64,000 bases of DNA from Patulibacter brassicae. GTDB lineage: Bacteria; Actinomycetota; Thermoleophilia; Solirubrobacterales; Solirubrobacteraceae. Position 1 is the stretch's first letter. Each line of letters starts with the position of its first letter. A model generated the notes under the pieces. The model made no database searches and was not told the DNA's origin. It saw only the letters and a program-made list of their open reading frames with translations. This document shows positions 52,380 through 60,286 of this stretch, one piece after another. A program made the translations under genes and the position numbers. Where the stretch lies: NCBI RefSeq assembly GCF_033949425.1, contig NZ_JAXAVX010000011.1, forward strand, positions 50,030 to 114,029, read 5' to 3'.

Positions 52380-52428
52380 CTGGTGCGTCGCGTGGGCCCC
52401 GGGGGCCGGGGCTCACGCGACGCACCAG
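52380..52428 (+). repeat. 49-bp palindrome, copy 2, 3 nt after the DUF559 gene
   Basis: Same orientation, length and GGGGGCC loop as 51308-51356. Two arm positions differ. At pair 52391/52417 both sides changed (T-A to C-G), keeping the pair. At 52395/52413 only the left side changed (A to G), leaving a G-T pair, which would be a G-U wobble in plus-strand RNA. The stem is thus preserved. Confidence 0.95.
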
Positions 52429-52516
52429 GGGCTCGTCGTCCGCGCGGCGCGCGGATCGACGTGCCGGCGCGGGCGTCGGCCGGTCGACGGTCGACCGATG
52501 GACGACCGACGAGGGC

Positions 52517-52541
52517 TTCAGCCGGCGGGAGCGCGACCGAT
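52517..52541 (+). promoter_or_regulatory. Weak sigma-28-like promoter before fliS
   Basis: TTCA (52517-52520), 15-nt spacer, ACCGAT (52536-52541), followed 9 nt later by the fliS GTG. It departs from consensus at the -35 and at the first base of the -10. If real, it gives fliS its own late-flagellar promoter downstream of the DUF559 element. Confidence 0.4.
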
Positions 52542-52550
52542 CACGGGGGC

Positions 52551-52919
52551 GTGAGCACGTACGCCGCCCCCAACGCCTACCGCGACGGTGCCGTCCTGAC
52601 CGCCTCGCCGGTCGGCCTCGTGGTGCTCCTGTACGACGGCATCGGTCGCTTCCTGCGCCAGGCCGCCGCAGCCCTCGAGGCCGGCGACACGACCACCGCC
52701 TCCGCCCGCATGCAGCGGGCCGAGGCGATCATCAGCGAGCTCGTGGTGACGCTCGACCACGAGCGGGGCGGCGAGATCGCCGCCCGGCTCGAGGCGATCT
52801 ACCTCTTCTGGCGTCGCCACCTCGACGCCGCCCGGATCGAGCGCGATCCGGCGAAGGTGCTGGACATCGTCCGGCAGGCCGCCGAGCTGCGCCAGGCGTA
52901 TGCCGCGATCGGGACCTGA
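52551..52919 (+). CDS. fliS: Flagellin export chaperone FliS
   Basis: A 122-residue four-helix-bundle chaperone that binds the flagellin C-terminus. The family pattern is clear: NAYRDGAVLTASPVGLVVLLYDGIGRFLRQAAAALEAGD, then RAEAIISELVVTLDHERGGEIAARLEAIYLFWRRHLDAARIERDP and AELRQAYAAI. The GTG at 52551 gives the standard FliS N-terminus; in-frame upstream codons belong to the palindrome region. The following fliT-like gene overlaps its 3' end by up to 20 nt. Confidence 0.93.
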   Translation: MSTYAAPNAYRDGAVLTASPVGLVVLLYDGIGRFLRQAAAALEAGDTTTASARMQRAEAIISELVVTLDHERGGEIAARLEAIYLFWRRHLDAARIERDPAKVLDIVRQAAELRQAYAAIGT

Positions 52920-53301
52920 CCCCGCGCGGTTCACCGTGCCGGAGCCGCGCGAGCGCGCGCCGCTGCCCGCCGACGGCGACGCGCGCCTGGCCGCCTACGA
53001 CGAGCTCGTCGAGCTCGTCGGCCGCCAGCTCGCCGCCGCCGAGGCCGGCCGGCTCGACGAGGTCGAGCGGCTCCAGGGCCGCTGGGTGGAGATCGTCTCG
53101 GCGCTGCCCGGGGTGCCGCCGGACGCCGCCCGCCCGGCGCTGCGACGTGCCGCGGCGCTCTGCGACGCCCTCGGCCGGCGGCTGCTGGACGAGCGCACCC
53201 GGCTCGACGGCCGGCGCGAGGCGGTGCAGACCGGCCGGCGCACCGCTGCCGCCTACGGCGGGCCGGTCGGGGCCGTCGGCGGCGTCGATCACGTGATCTG
53301 A
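52900..53301 (+). CDS. FliT-like flagellar chaperone
   Basis: A protein of up to 133 residues (121 if GTG 52936 is used) directly after fliS. It is helical: DARLAAYDELVELVGRQLAAAEAGRLDEVERLQGRWVEIVSALPG, then PALRRAAALCDALGRRLLDERTRLDGRREAVQTGRRTAAAYGG. Length, helix arrangement and the Ala-Ala-Tyr-Gly C-terminus fit the diverse FliT family, which chaperones FliD in enterobacteria. The call is based mainly on position and helix pattern. The overlap with fliS suggests translational coupling. Confidence 0.65.
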   Translation: MPRSGPDPARFTVPEPRERAPLPADGDARLAAYDELVELVGRQLAAAEAGRLDEVERLQGRWVEIVSALPGVPPDAARPALRRAAALCDALGRRLLDERTRLDGRREAVQTGRRTAAAYGGPVGAVGGVDHVI

Positions 53302-53497
53302 CCCGCGGAGCGCGCGCTCCACGCGGCCGGCGCCGGTCGAGCGCGCGTCGGACCGGGTCCGACCGTCGCGTCGCCGCCGGGGGCGACGTCCGTCGTCGCC
53401 GCGATCGCGTGTCGGGCCGGTGCGCTCGGTGAGCGCACGCCGACACGCACCGGTGGGCCGTCCCGAAGGACGCTCCTGGACGGATGGCCGGGGCCGG
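53302..53497. other. Intergenic region before the flgB promoter
   Basis: The 263 nt between the fliT-like gene and flgB contain, in the right third, the sigma-28 type promoter at 53498-53524. The left part shows no gene; open frames here are noise-like. Confidence 0.5.
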
Positions 53498-53524
53498 TCA
53501 AGGGCGATCGCGGACGGCCGATGA
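53498..53524 (+). promoter_or_regulatory. Sigma-28 type promoter of the flgB-fliI operon
   Basis: TCAA (53498-53501), exactly 15 nt, then GCCGATGA (53517-53524). This is the best match in the window to TAAA-N15-GCCGATAA. It lies 40 nt before the flgB ATG. Confidence 0.8.
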
Positions 53525-53564
53525 CGAGGGCGTCCCACGGACGGGACGTGGCCACGATCCACGG

Positions 53565-53939
53565 ATGGATCGGACGACGACCACCCCTGCCGTGAGCCTC
53601 ATCGACCCGACCCAGCAGGCGCTGAACAGCGCCATCCAGGGCGCCGCCATGCGTCAGCAGCTGCTGACGGCGAACCTGGCCAACGTCAACACGCCCGGCT
53701 ACCAGCGCCAGGACGTCGACTTCCACGCGCAGCTGCGCAGCGCGATGGCGACGGGGGAGACCTCGGCCGCCTTCACGCCCGCGGTCGAGCGCGGGGCGCA
53801 GTCGGCCGACGGCAACGGGATCGACCTCGAGCGCGAGTCCGCCGAGCTGGCGAAGAACGCGCTCGACCAGCAGGCGCTCGTGAGCGTCGCCCGCAGCCGG
53901 ATCGACATCCTCACCACCGCGATCGGGAGCGGCGCATGA
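53565..53939 (+). CDS. flgB: Flagellar proximal-rod protein FlgB
   Basis: A 124-residue rod subunit. The N-terminal motif is LNSAIQGAAMRQQLLTANLANVNTPGYQRQDVDFHAQLR, and the C-terminus NGIDLERESAELAKNALDQQALVSVARSRIDILTTAI is the usual polymerisation helix (family consensus 'gN.Vdld.Em..la.n...Y'). It is the first gene of a long operon with overlapping genes flgB-flgC-fliE and on to fliI. The start is set at the ATG after the sigma-28 promoter; a GTG eight codons later is possible. Confidence 0.9.
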   Translation: MDRTTTTPAVSLIDPTQQALNSAIQGAAMRQQLLTANLANVNTPGYQRQDVDFHAQLRSAMATGETSAAFTPAVERGAQSADGNGIDLERESAELAKNALDQQALVSVARSRIDILTTAIGSGA

Positions 53940-54397
53940 GCCTCTTCGGCGCGATCGACGTCAGCGCCTCGGCGCTGACCGCGAACCGCCTCCAGATGGA
54001 CGTGACGGCGGAGAACCTCGCCAACGCCCAGACCACCCGGACCGCCGAGGGCGGACCGTACCGTCGCAAGACCGTCGTGCTCGAGGAGGCCTCCGGGGGG
54101 ACGGCCTTCCGCGGAGCGCTCGACGGGGCGATGCGGACCGCCGCGGCGCCGGGGGGCGCCGGAGCGGCCGGCGGCGTCGAGGTGGCCGGGGTCGTCGAGC
54201 ACCCGGCGCCGCCGCGCCTGGTCTACGACCCCGGCCACCCCGACGCGAACGCCGACGGCTACGTCGAGATGCCCGCCGTCGACACCGTCACCGAGATGGT
54301 CGACCTCATCTCCTCGTCCCGCGCCTACGAGGCGAACGTCACCGCGATGCAGGCGACGAAGCAGATGTTCACCCGCACCCTCGACCTGCTGCGATGA
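53936..54397 (+). CDS. flgC: Flagellar proximal-rod protein FlgC
   Basis: A 153-residue rod subunit. The N-terminus (FGAIDVSASALTANRLQMDVTAENLANAQTTRTAEGGPYRRKTVVLEE) and the C-terminal block (RLVYDPGHPDANADGYVEMPAVDTVTEMVDLISSSRAYEANVTAMQATKQMFTRTLDLL) are diagnostic for FlgC. It overlaps flgB by 4 nt (ATGA) and fliE by 4 nt. An Ala/Gly-rich insert lies at about residues 62-80. Confidence 0.95.
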   Translation: MSLFGAIDVSASALTANRLQMDVTAENLANAQTTRTAEGGPYRRKTVVLEEASGGTAFRGALDGAMRTAAAPGGAGAAGGVEVAGVVEHPAPPRLVYDPGHPDANADGYVEMPAVDTVTEMVDLISSSRAYEANVTAMQATKQMFTRTLDLLR

Positions 54398-54729
54398 CGA
54401 TCCCACCGATCGATCCGAGCATGGTCCTCGGCGCCGAGTCGACGATCCAGCCGATCTCGACCCCGCCCGTCGAGCTCGACGGCGGCCAGCTCGTCGACCC
54501 CGCCGGCGCGTCGGCGTTCGGCAACGTCCTGAGCAACGCCATCGGCGGCCTGGAGCGCACGCAGCAGGCGGCCGCCGACGGCGCCGCCGCGCTCGCCTCC
54601 GGCACCGCCGAGAACGTCGAGTCGGTCGTCATGGCGGCCGAGAAGGCGAAGCTCGCGATGCAGATGGCCAGCACCCTGCGCACGAAGGGCGTCGAGGCGC
54701 TCACCACCGTCCTCCACACCCAGATCTGA
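54394..54729 (+). CDS. fliE: Flagellar hook-basal body protein FliE
   Basis: A 111-residue protein linking the MS ring to the rod. The family core is ASAFGNVLSNAIGGLERTQQAAADGAAALASGTAENVESVVMAAEKAKLAMQMASTLRTKGVEALTTVLHTQI, ending in the typical helix. The 40-residue N-terminus is longer and Pro-rich. It overlaps flgC by 4 nt. It ends TGATG, overlapping a possible 26-codon ORF. Confidence 0.93.
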   Translation: MTIPPIDPSMVLGAESTIQPISTPPVELDGGQLVDPAGASAFGNVLSNAIGGLERTQQAAADGAAALASGTAENVESVVMAAEKAKLAMQMASTLRTKGVEALTTVLHTQI

Positions 54730-54809
54730 TGTCCCCGACCGTCATCCCCGGCCCGTCCTCCGCCCGCGCGACCACCACCGTCGCGGCGCGGAGCACGACG
54801 CGCCCCTGA
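54729..54809 (+). CDS. Possible 26-codon coupling ORF between fliE and fliF
   Basis: An ATG overlaps the fliE stop (TGATG) and opens 26 codons that end at 54809, 9 nt before the fliF ATG and immediately next to its GAGGAG site. The peptide is Ser/Thr/Pro/Arg-rich and resembles nothing I know. It would let ribosomes travel from fliE to fliF without a gap. It may equally be a chance frame. Confidence 0.3.
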   Translation: MSPTVIPGPSSARATTTVAARSTTRP

Positions 54810-54818
54810 GGAGCGCCG

Positions 54819-56366
54819 ATGCCGCTCCCGAAGCTCCTGGCCAACCTCTCGACCCGCGGGAGGATCGCCGTCGGCGGTGCCGCCGTCGGCGTGCTGGTGG
54901 TCCTCTACATCATGTTCTCGCTCGCCACGAAGCCGAGCTACACGACGATCGTCACCGCCCTGGACCCGGCGCAGACCGGCAAGATGACCGCCGCGCTGGA
55001 CGAGAAGGGCGTCGGCTACGAGCTGCAGAACAACGGCACGGCCCTCGCCGTCCAGAAGGCCGACGTCGCGAACGCGCGGATCGCCCTCGCCGAGGTCGGC
55101 GGGGTCTCCGGCGGCAAGATCCAGCCCGGCTTCGAGCTCTTCGACGAGCAGAGCATGGGCACGAGCCAGATGCAGCAGCGCGTGACCTACCAGCGCGCGA
55201 TGGAGGGCGAGCTCGCGAACACGATCCGCCAGATCCAGGGCGTCGGCTCGGCGTCCGTGCAGCTCGTGCTGCCCGACGACAACGACGCGCTCTTCACCGA
55301 GGACGCCCCGCAGCCGAGCGCCGCGGTCCTCCTCGGCGCGGCGGACATCGATCCGTCGGCGGTGCAGGGGATCGCCCGGCTCGTCGCCTCGAGCGTCAAG
55401 TCGCTGCGCCCGCAGAACGTCACGATCACCGATGCGGCCGGTCAGCTGCTGTGGCCCAGCGGCGCCGCGGGCGACGCCTCCGGCGGGACCGGCGGCGCCA
55501 CGCTCGCGAAGCAGAGCGCGGCGCAGAAGTACCAGCGCACGATGGAGACGAGCCTCACGACGCTCCTCGCGCAGACCGTCGGACCGGACAAGGCCCGCGT
55601 CCGCGTGAGCGCCGACATCGACGCGGACAAGGCCACGCAGGAGCAGCTGCGCTACGGGCGCCGCTCGGTGCCGCTGAAGGAGAAGACGTCGAACGAGGAG
55701 ATGCGCGGGACCGGCGGTGCCGGTGGCGCCAGCAACTCCGCGTCGACCGTTCCCGGCTACGCGGCCGGCGGGGCCGGAGGCGGCGGCAACTCCCGGTACT
55801 CGAACGAGACGACCGACCGCGAGCTGGGCAACGACAAGACCGTCGAGAAGCGCGAGATCGCCGCCGGCGGCGTGCAGAAGCAGAGCGTCGCGGTGATGGT
55901 CTCCGACAAGGTGCCGCAGGCGCAGATCCCCGCGATCCAGAGCGCGGTGGCCGCCGCGGCGGGCATCGACCGCCAGCGCGGCGACCAGCTGACCGTCACC
56001 CGCGTGCCGTTCGCCGCTCCACCGGCGCCGGCCGCCGGGCCGATGGTGCCCGGCGGGATCCTCGCGGCCGTCAAGTGGGCGCTGCTGGGGCTCGCGACGA
56101 TCGTCTTCCTCGTGCTCGTCGGCCGTCACCTGCGCCGGCGGGAGGGCGAGCCGCTGGCGAGCGCCGCGTGGCTCGACGAGCTCGAGCCGCCGCGCTCGAT
56201 CCGCGCGCTGCACGCCGAGCAGCCGACCGCGCAGCTCGCGCCCGTCGGCGTCCCGCCGCTGGGCGAGTACCAGGCCCCGGTCGCGCGGCGCCAGATCGAG
56301 GAGCTCGCCGAGCGCGAGCCCGAGAAGGTCGCCCACCAGGTCCGCCACTGGATGGGTGAGGACTGA
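54819..56366 (+). CDS. fliF: Flagellar MS-ring protein FliF
   Basis: A 515-residue inner-membrane ring protein. The first membrane span is about residues 16-36 (GRIAVGGAAVGVLVVLYIMFSLA); the ring-building motifs that follow include YTTIVTALDPAQTGKMTAALDEKGVGYELQNNGTALAV, LFDEQSMGTSQMQQRVTYQRAMEGELANTIRQIQGVGSASVQLVLP and SVKSLRPQNVTITDAAGQLLWP. A Gly/Ser-rich loop lies at about 290-330. The second span is about 415-435 (VKWALLGLATIVFLVLVG), and the C-terminal tail that binds FliG follows (REPEKVAHQVRHWMGED). GAGGAG precedes the ATG. Confidence 0.96.
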   Translation: MPLPKLLANLSTRGRIAVGGAAVGVLVVLYIMFSLATKPSYTTIVTALDPAQTGKMTAALDEKGVGYELQNNGTALAVQKADVANARIALAEVGGVSGGKIQPGFELFDEQSMGTSQMQQRVTYQRAMEGELANTIRQIQGVGSASVQLVLPDDNDALFTEDAPQPSAAVLLGAADIDPSAVQGIARLVASSVKSLRPQNVTITDAAGQLLWPSGAAGDASGGTGGATLAKQSAAQKYQRTMETSLTTLLAQTVGPDKARVRVSADIDADKATQEQLRYGRRSVPLKEKTSNEEMRGTGGAGGASNSASTVPGYAAGGAGGGGNSRYSNETTDRELGNDKTVEKREIAAGGVQKQSVAVMVSDKVPQAQIPAIQSAVAAAAGIDRQRGDQLTVTRVPFAAPPAPAAGPMVPGGILAAVKWALLGLATIVFLVLVGRHLRRREGEPLASAAWLDELEPPRSIRALHAEQPTAQLAPVGVPPLGEYQAPVARRQIEELAEREPEKVAHQVRHWMGED

Positions 56367-57466
56367 TGGCCGTCGAGCCCTTCACCGAGGACGGCTTCGA
56401 GGTCGTCGACCCGGATCCGTTCGCGCTCGAGGCCACGCCGACCACCCCGTCCGGCCGGCCGCTCGTGCCGCTCGGGATCTCCGGCCGGCGCAAGGCCGCG
56501 ATCCTCCTCGTCTCGCTGGGGACCGACCGCGCCGCGCAGGTCTTCAAGCACCTGCGCGACGAGGAGATCGAGGCGCTGACGCTCGAGATGGCGAAGCTCG
56601 GGCAGGTCCAGCCCGACCACATCGAAGGCGTCTTCGAGGAGGCCGCCGCGATGACGGTGGCGCTGCAGTCCTTCGCCGAGGGCGGCGTCGAGTTCGCCCG
56701 CGAGGTGCTCGAGCGCTCGCTCGGCGCCGACCGCGCCGAGGAGATCATCGGGCGCCTCGCGTCCGTGATCGAGATGCGGCCGTTCGAGTTCCTGCGCCGC
56801 ACGCCGCCCGAGCAGGTCGCCGCGTTCCTGCGGGCGGAGTCGCCGCAGACGCGCGCGCTCGTGATCGCGAACCTCTCCACCCGGCTGGCCTCGCAGGTCC
56901 TCGCCGGGATGGAGCCCGCCGAGCAGGCCGACATCGCGCTGCGCGTCGGCACGATGAGCGAGACGAACCCCGAGGTCGTCAAGCGGATCGAGGCGGTCGT
57001 GCGCAACAAGGTCGCCTCGGTGATCGAGCAGGACTACCAGGCGGCCGGCGGCGTCGACACGCTCGCGCAGATCCTGAACAACACCGACCGCGGCACCGAG
57101 CGCAACGTCCTCGACGCGCTGGCGGAGAGCGACCCCGAGCTCGCCGAGGAGGTGCGCCGCAAGCTCTTCGTCTTCGAGGACGTCGCCGGGCTCGACGACC
57201 GCTCGATCCAGCTCGTCCTGCGCGACGTGGAGCAGCGCGACCTCGCGCTCGCGCTGCGCGGCGTCGACGCCCAGGTCCAGGACCGGATCCTCGCGAACCT
57301 CTCCCAGCGCGCCGCGGAGATGCTCCGCGACGAGATGGAGTTCCAGCCGCCGCAGCTCAAGCGCGTGGTGGAGGAGGCCCAGGGCCGGATCGTCGCCGTC
57401 GTGCGACGGCTCGAGGAGGCCGGCACGCTCGTCATCGGGCGTGGCAACGGCGACGACATGGTGTGA
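56366..57466 (+). CDS. fliG: Flagellar motor switch protein FliG
   Basis: A 366-residue C-ring protein that binds FliF, FliM and the stator. The N-domain begins after a 30-residue tail with GISGRRKAAILLVSLGTDRAAQVFKHLRDEEIEALTLEMA. The middle domain has the FliM-binding-like segment (family EHPQ) at RRTPPEQVAAFLRAESPQTRALVIANL. The C-domain has LFVFEDVAGLDDRSIQLVLRDVEQRDLALALRGVDAQVQDRILANLSQRAAEMLRDEMEF, with the charged torque helix. TGATG overlap with fliF by 1 nt. Confidence 0.96.
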   Translation: MAVEPFTEDGFEVVDPDPFALEATPTTPSGRPLVPLGISGRRKAAILLVSLGTDRAAQVFKHLRDEEIEALTLEMAKLGQVQPDHIEGVFEEAAAMTVALQSFAEGGVEFAREVLERSLGADRAEEIIGRLASVIEMRPFEFLRRTPPEQVAAFLRAESPQTRALVIANLSTRLASQVLAGMEPAEQADIALRVGTMSETNPEVVKRIEAVVRNKVASVIEQDYQAAGGVDTLAQILNNTDRGTERNVLDALAESDPELAEEVRRKLFVFEDVAGLDDRSIQLVLRDVEQRDLALALRGVDAQVQDRILANLSQRAAEMLRDEMEFQPPQLKRVVEEAQGRIVAVVRRLEEAGTLVIGRGNGDDMV

Positions 57467-57467
57467 C

Positions 57468-58133
57468 GTGCACGGACCGCTGATCGACCACGACGTCGCG
57501 GCGCTGCCCGACGTCGAGCCGGAGCGCGCGGCGCACGCGTTCGCGTTCCCGACCCTGCAGCCCGCCGAGCGCCCGCCGACCGTCGGCGAGCTCTCGCGGG
57601 CGATCGCCGACGCCCGCGCCGAGGCCGACGCGATCCGCGAGCAGGCGCGCGCCGCGGGCCGGGCCGAGGGCCTGGCGCAGGCGCGGGCGGAGACGGCGGC
57701 GACGCTCGAGCCCTCCGCCTGCGCGCTCGCCGAGGCGGTCCAGGAGGCGCGGGGCGCGGCGGGCGAGCTGGCCGAGCGCCTCGAGCGCGACGCGGTGGAG
57801 CTCGCCCTGCAGCTCGCCGAGAAGATCGTCGTCGGAGCGATCGAGGCCGATCCCGAGCGGGTCCTCGACGTCGTCCGCGGGGGCCTGCGCGGCCTCGTGG
57901 ACCGGTCGCAGATCACGATCCTCGTGCACCCGGACGACCTGCCGGCGCTGCGCGACGGGCTCGAGGGCCTGCGCGACGAGCTCGGCGGGATCGAGCGCTG
58001 CGAGCTGCTCGGCGAGCGCCGCGTCGGCCGCGGCGGCGCGCTCGTGCGCACCGCCGCCGGCGAGGTCGACGTGCGGATCGAGGCGAAGCTCGACCGCGCG
58101 CGCCAGCTCCTGCGGGAGACGGCCCGCCGATGA
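57468..58133 (+). CDS. fliH: Flagellar export-ATPase regulator FliH
   Basis: A 221-residue stator-like protein of the export apparatus that binds FliI. It has an N-terminal disordered part, a long Ala/Glu-rich coiled coil with Gly/Ala repeats (about 45-110, AIADARAEADAIREQARAAGRAEGLAQARAETA), and a C-terminal domain (ALQLAEKIVVGAIEADPERVLDVVRGGLR..., ITILVHPDDLPALRDGLEGL..., RRVGRGGALVRTAAGEVDVRIEAKL) that is typical of FliH/YscL/V-ATPase E. The GTG at 57468, 1 nt after the fliG stop, is preferred over GTG 57441. The 3' end overlaps fliI by 4 nt. Confidence 0.88.
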   Translation: MHGPLIDHDVAALPDVEPERAAHAFAFPTLQPAERPPTVGELSRAIADARAEADAIREQARAAGRAEGLAQARAETAATLEPSACALAEAVQEARGAAGELAERLERDAVELALQLAEKIVVGAIEADPERVLDVVRGGLRGLVDRSQITILVHPDDLPALRDGLEGLRDELGGIERCELLGERRVGRGGALVRTAAGEVDVRIEAKLDRARQLLRETARR

Positions 58134-59545
58134 TCCCGCCGCTGAGCCACGAGGTCCTCGCCGAGCCCGACGCCACCGACGGCCCGGGAGGGCTCGGGCA
58201 CTACCTGCAGGCGGTGAAGAGCGCCGACCTCGGCCGCCAGAACGGCCTCGTGGCCGACGTGATCGGGCTCGTCGTCGAGGCGACGGGCCTGCGGGCCGAG
58301 GTCGGCGAGCTCTGCCACGTCCATCCGGCGCGCCGCGGGACCGGCCTGGAGCCCGTCCCGGCGGAGGTCGTCGGCTTCCGCGCCGGCCGGACGCTGCTCA
58401 TGCCCCTCGGCGAGCTCACCGGCATCGGACCGGGAACGACCGTGACCGCGAGCGGGCACCCGTTCCGGCTGGCGGTGGGGGAGGAGCTGCTCGGCCGCGT
58501 GCTCGACGGCCTCGGCCGCCCGATCGACGGGCTGGAGGAGCCCGACGGGCCGCTGCGCTCGACGGTCGCCCCGCCGCCCGACCCGCTGAGCCGCCCGCGG
58601 ATCACCGAGCGGATCGGCCTCGGCGTGCGCGCGCTCGACGCGCTCGTGCCGTGCGGACGCGGGCAGCGCTTGGGGATCTTCGCCGGCTCCGGCGTCGGCA
58701 AGTCGTCGCTGCTGGGGATGATCGCCCGCTCGACGACCGCCGACGTGAACGTCATCGCCCTCGTCGGCGAGCGCGGCCGCGAGCTGCGCGAGTTCGTCGA
58801 GCGGGACCTCGGCTCGGCGCTCGAGCGCTCCGTCGTCGTCTGCGCGACCTCCGACCAGCCGGCGCTCGTGCGCATCCGGGCCGCCTACACGGCGACCGCG
58901 ATCGCCGAGCACTTCCGCGACCAGGGCCAGGACGTCGTCCTCATGATGGACTCCGTCACCCGCTTCGCGACGGCCCAGCGCGAGGTCGGCCTGGCGATCG
59001 GCGAGCCGCCCGCCACCCGCGGCTACACGCCGAGCGTCTTCGCGCAGCTGCCGCGCCTGCTCGAGCGCGCTGGGACCTCGCCGCGCGGGTCGATCACCGG
59101 GCTCTACACGGTGCTCGTCGACGGCGACGACATGAACGAGCCGATCGCGGACGCGGTCCGCTCGATCCTCGACGGGCACGTCGTGCTGACGCGCGACATG
59201 GCCCACCGCGGCCACTACCCCGCGATCGACGTCCTGCAGAGCGTGTCCCGGCTCGTGGGCGACCTCACCGGCGCCGACGAGCGGGCGGCCGCCACGCGCG
59301 TGCGGGGCCTGCTGGCCGACCACCGCGACCGGGCCGACCTCATCGCGATCGGCGCCTACCAGCCCGGCTCGGACCCGCGGACCGACACGGCGATCGCGCT
59401 GCGCGAGCCCGTCGAAGCGTTCCTGCGCCAGGCGCCGGACGAGCCGTCGTCGGTCGCCGAGGCGGTCGAGGCGCTGCGGGCCCTCGGCGACCGCGCGCTC
59501 GAGCTCGACGCCGCGCAAGCGCCGGCCGAGCCCGCCGCGGCCTGA
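58130..59545 (+). CDS. fliI: Flagellum-specific ATP synthase FliI
   Basis: A 471-residue export ATPase, a hexamer homologous to F1-beta. The Walker A motif is FAGSGVGKSSLLGM (about 183-196) and Walker B DVVLMMDSVTRFA (about 265-277). The family-typical signatures GLGVRALDALVPCGRGQRLGI, VFAQLPRLLERAG and YTVLVDGDDMNEPIADAVRSILDGHVVLTRDMAHRGHYPAIDVLQSVSR are all present. The ATG overlaps fliH by 4 nt. It is the last gene of the flgB-fliI operon; fliJ, usually next, lies 3.3 kb further on after three unrelated genes. Confidence 0.96.
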   Translation: MIPPLSHEVLAEPDATDGPGGLGHYLQAVKSADLGRQNGLVADVIGLVVEATGLRAEVGELCHVHPARRGTGLEPVPAEVVGFRAGRTLLMPLGELTGIGPGTTVTASGHPFRLAVGEELLGRVLDGLGRPIDGLEEPDGPLRSTVAPPPDPLSRPRITERIGLGVRALDALVPCGRGQRLGIFAGSGVGKSSLLGMIARSTTADVNVIALVGERGRELREFVERDLGSALERSVVVCATSDQPALVRIRAAYTATAIAEHFRDQGQDVVLMMDSVTRFATAQREVGLAIGEPPATRGYTPSVFAQLPRLLERAGTSPRGSITGLYTVLVDGDDMNEPIADAVRSILDGHVVLTRDMAHRGHYPAIDVLQSVSRLVGDLTGADERAAATRVRGLLADHRDRADLIAIGAYQPGSDPRTDTAIALREPVEAFLRQAPDEPSSVAEAVEALRALGDRALELDAAQAPAEPAAA

Positions 59546-59591
59546 GGGCAGTCGACCGGGCGTCGGGGCGATCGCGCCCGCGCGACGGGGC

Positions 59592-60209
59592 TCAGCCGCC
59601 GGTCGGCCGCCGGAGCGCGAAGAGCTCGTCGGTGACCGCGTACTCGTCGAGGTAGCCGCAACGGGCGATCGGCTGCAGCGCGGCGGTGTCCACGCGCCCG
59701 TCGGGCAGCACGAACCGCTCGTCGAGGTGGACCCCGACGACCTGGCCGATGATCACGTGGCGGTCGATGTCCGTTCCCTCGACGTCGCGCAGCTCGAGCA
59801 CCTGGGTGACGCGACACTCCATCGCGACGGGCGCCTCGGCGACCCGGGGCGCGGCGACGTGCCGGGAGTCGGCGAGCGTCAGGCCCGCGTGCTCGAACTC
59901 CGAGGTGCCGCGCGGCAGCGGCGCGGAGCTCGCGTTCATCGCCTCGCGCAGCGCGAACGTCGGCAGGTTCCAGACGAACTCGCCCGTCTCGATCGCGAAG
60001 CTCGCCGAGTCCTTCATCCCGGCGCTGCTGAACAGGAGCATCGGCGGACGGTCGGCGACGGCGTTGAAGAAGCTGTACGGGGCGAGGTTCACCCGGCCGG
60101 CCGCGTCGCGCGTGGAGACCCACCCGATCGGCCGCGGGGCCACGAGCGCCTTGAACGGGTCGTGGGGCAGCAGCGCGCGGTCGCGCGCGTCGGGCTCGTA
60201 GAAGATCAT
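59592..60209 (-). CDS. Flavin reductase-like FMN-binding protein
   Basis: A 205-residue protein of the flavin reductase (DIM6/NTAB) family, which binds FMN in a split barrel. Characteristic is KALVAPRPIGWVSTRDAAGRVNLAPYSFFNAVADRPPMLLFSS near the N-terminus and the SEFEHAGLT / MECRVTQVLEL strands later; IIGQVVGVHLDERFV follows. The substrate could be free flavin with NAD(P)H or another reductant. It is on the opposite strand to the flagellar genes and interrupts fliI-fliJ. TAGCCT ends 8 nt before the ATG, indicating its own leaderless promoter. Confidence 0.82.
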   Translation of the reverse strand: MIFYEPDARDRALLPHDPFKALVAPRPIGWVSTRDAAGRVNLAPYSFFNAVADRPPMLLFSSAGMKDSASFAIETGEFVWNLPTFALREAMNASSAPLPRGTSEFEHAGLTLADSRHVAAPRVAEAPVAMECRVTQVLELRDVEGTDIDRHVIIGQVVGVHLDERFVLPDGRVDTAALQPIARCGYLDEYAVTDELFALRRPTGG

Positions 60210-60286
60210 CACCCGCAAGGCTAGGAGACCCGGGCCGGCGGTTCCTGCAGCGGGGCCGCCGGGGGCGGACGGGACCTGGACGGCCG

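Noticed and set aside
56126..59518. 1130-codon minus-strand frame opposite fliF-fliI
   Set aside because: Low-complexity shadow of four well-identified flagellar genes.
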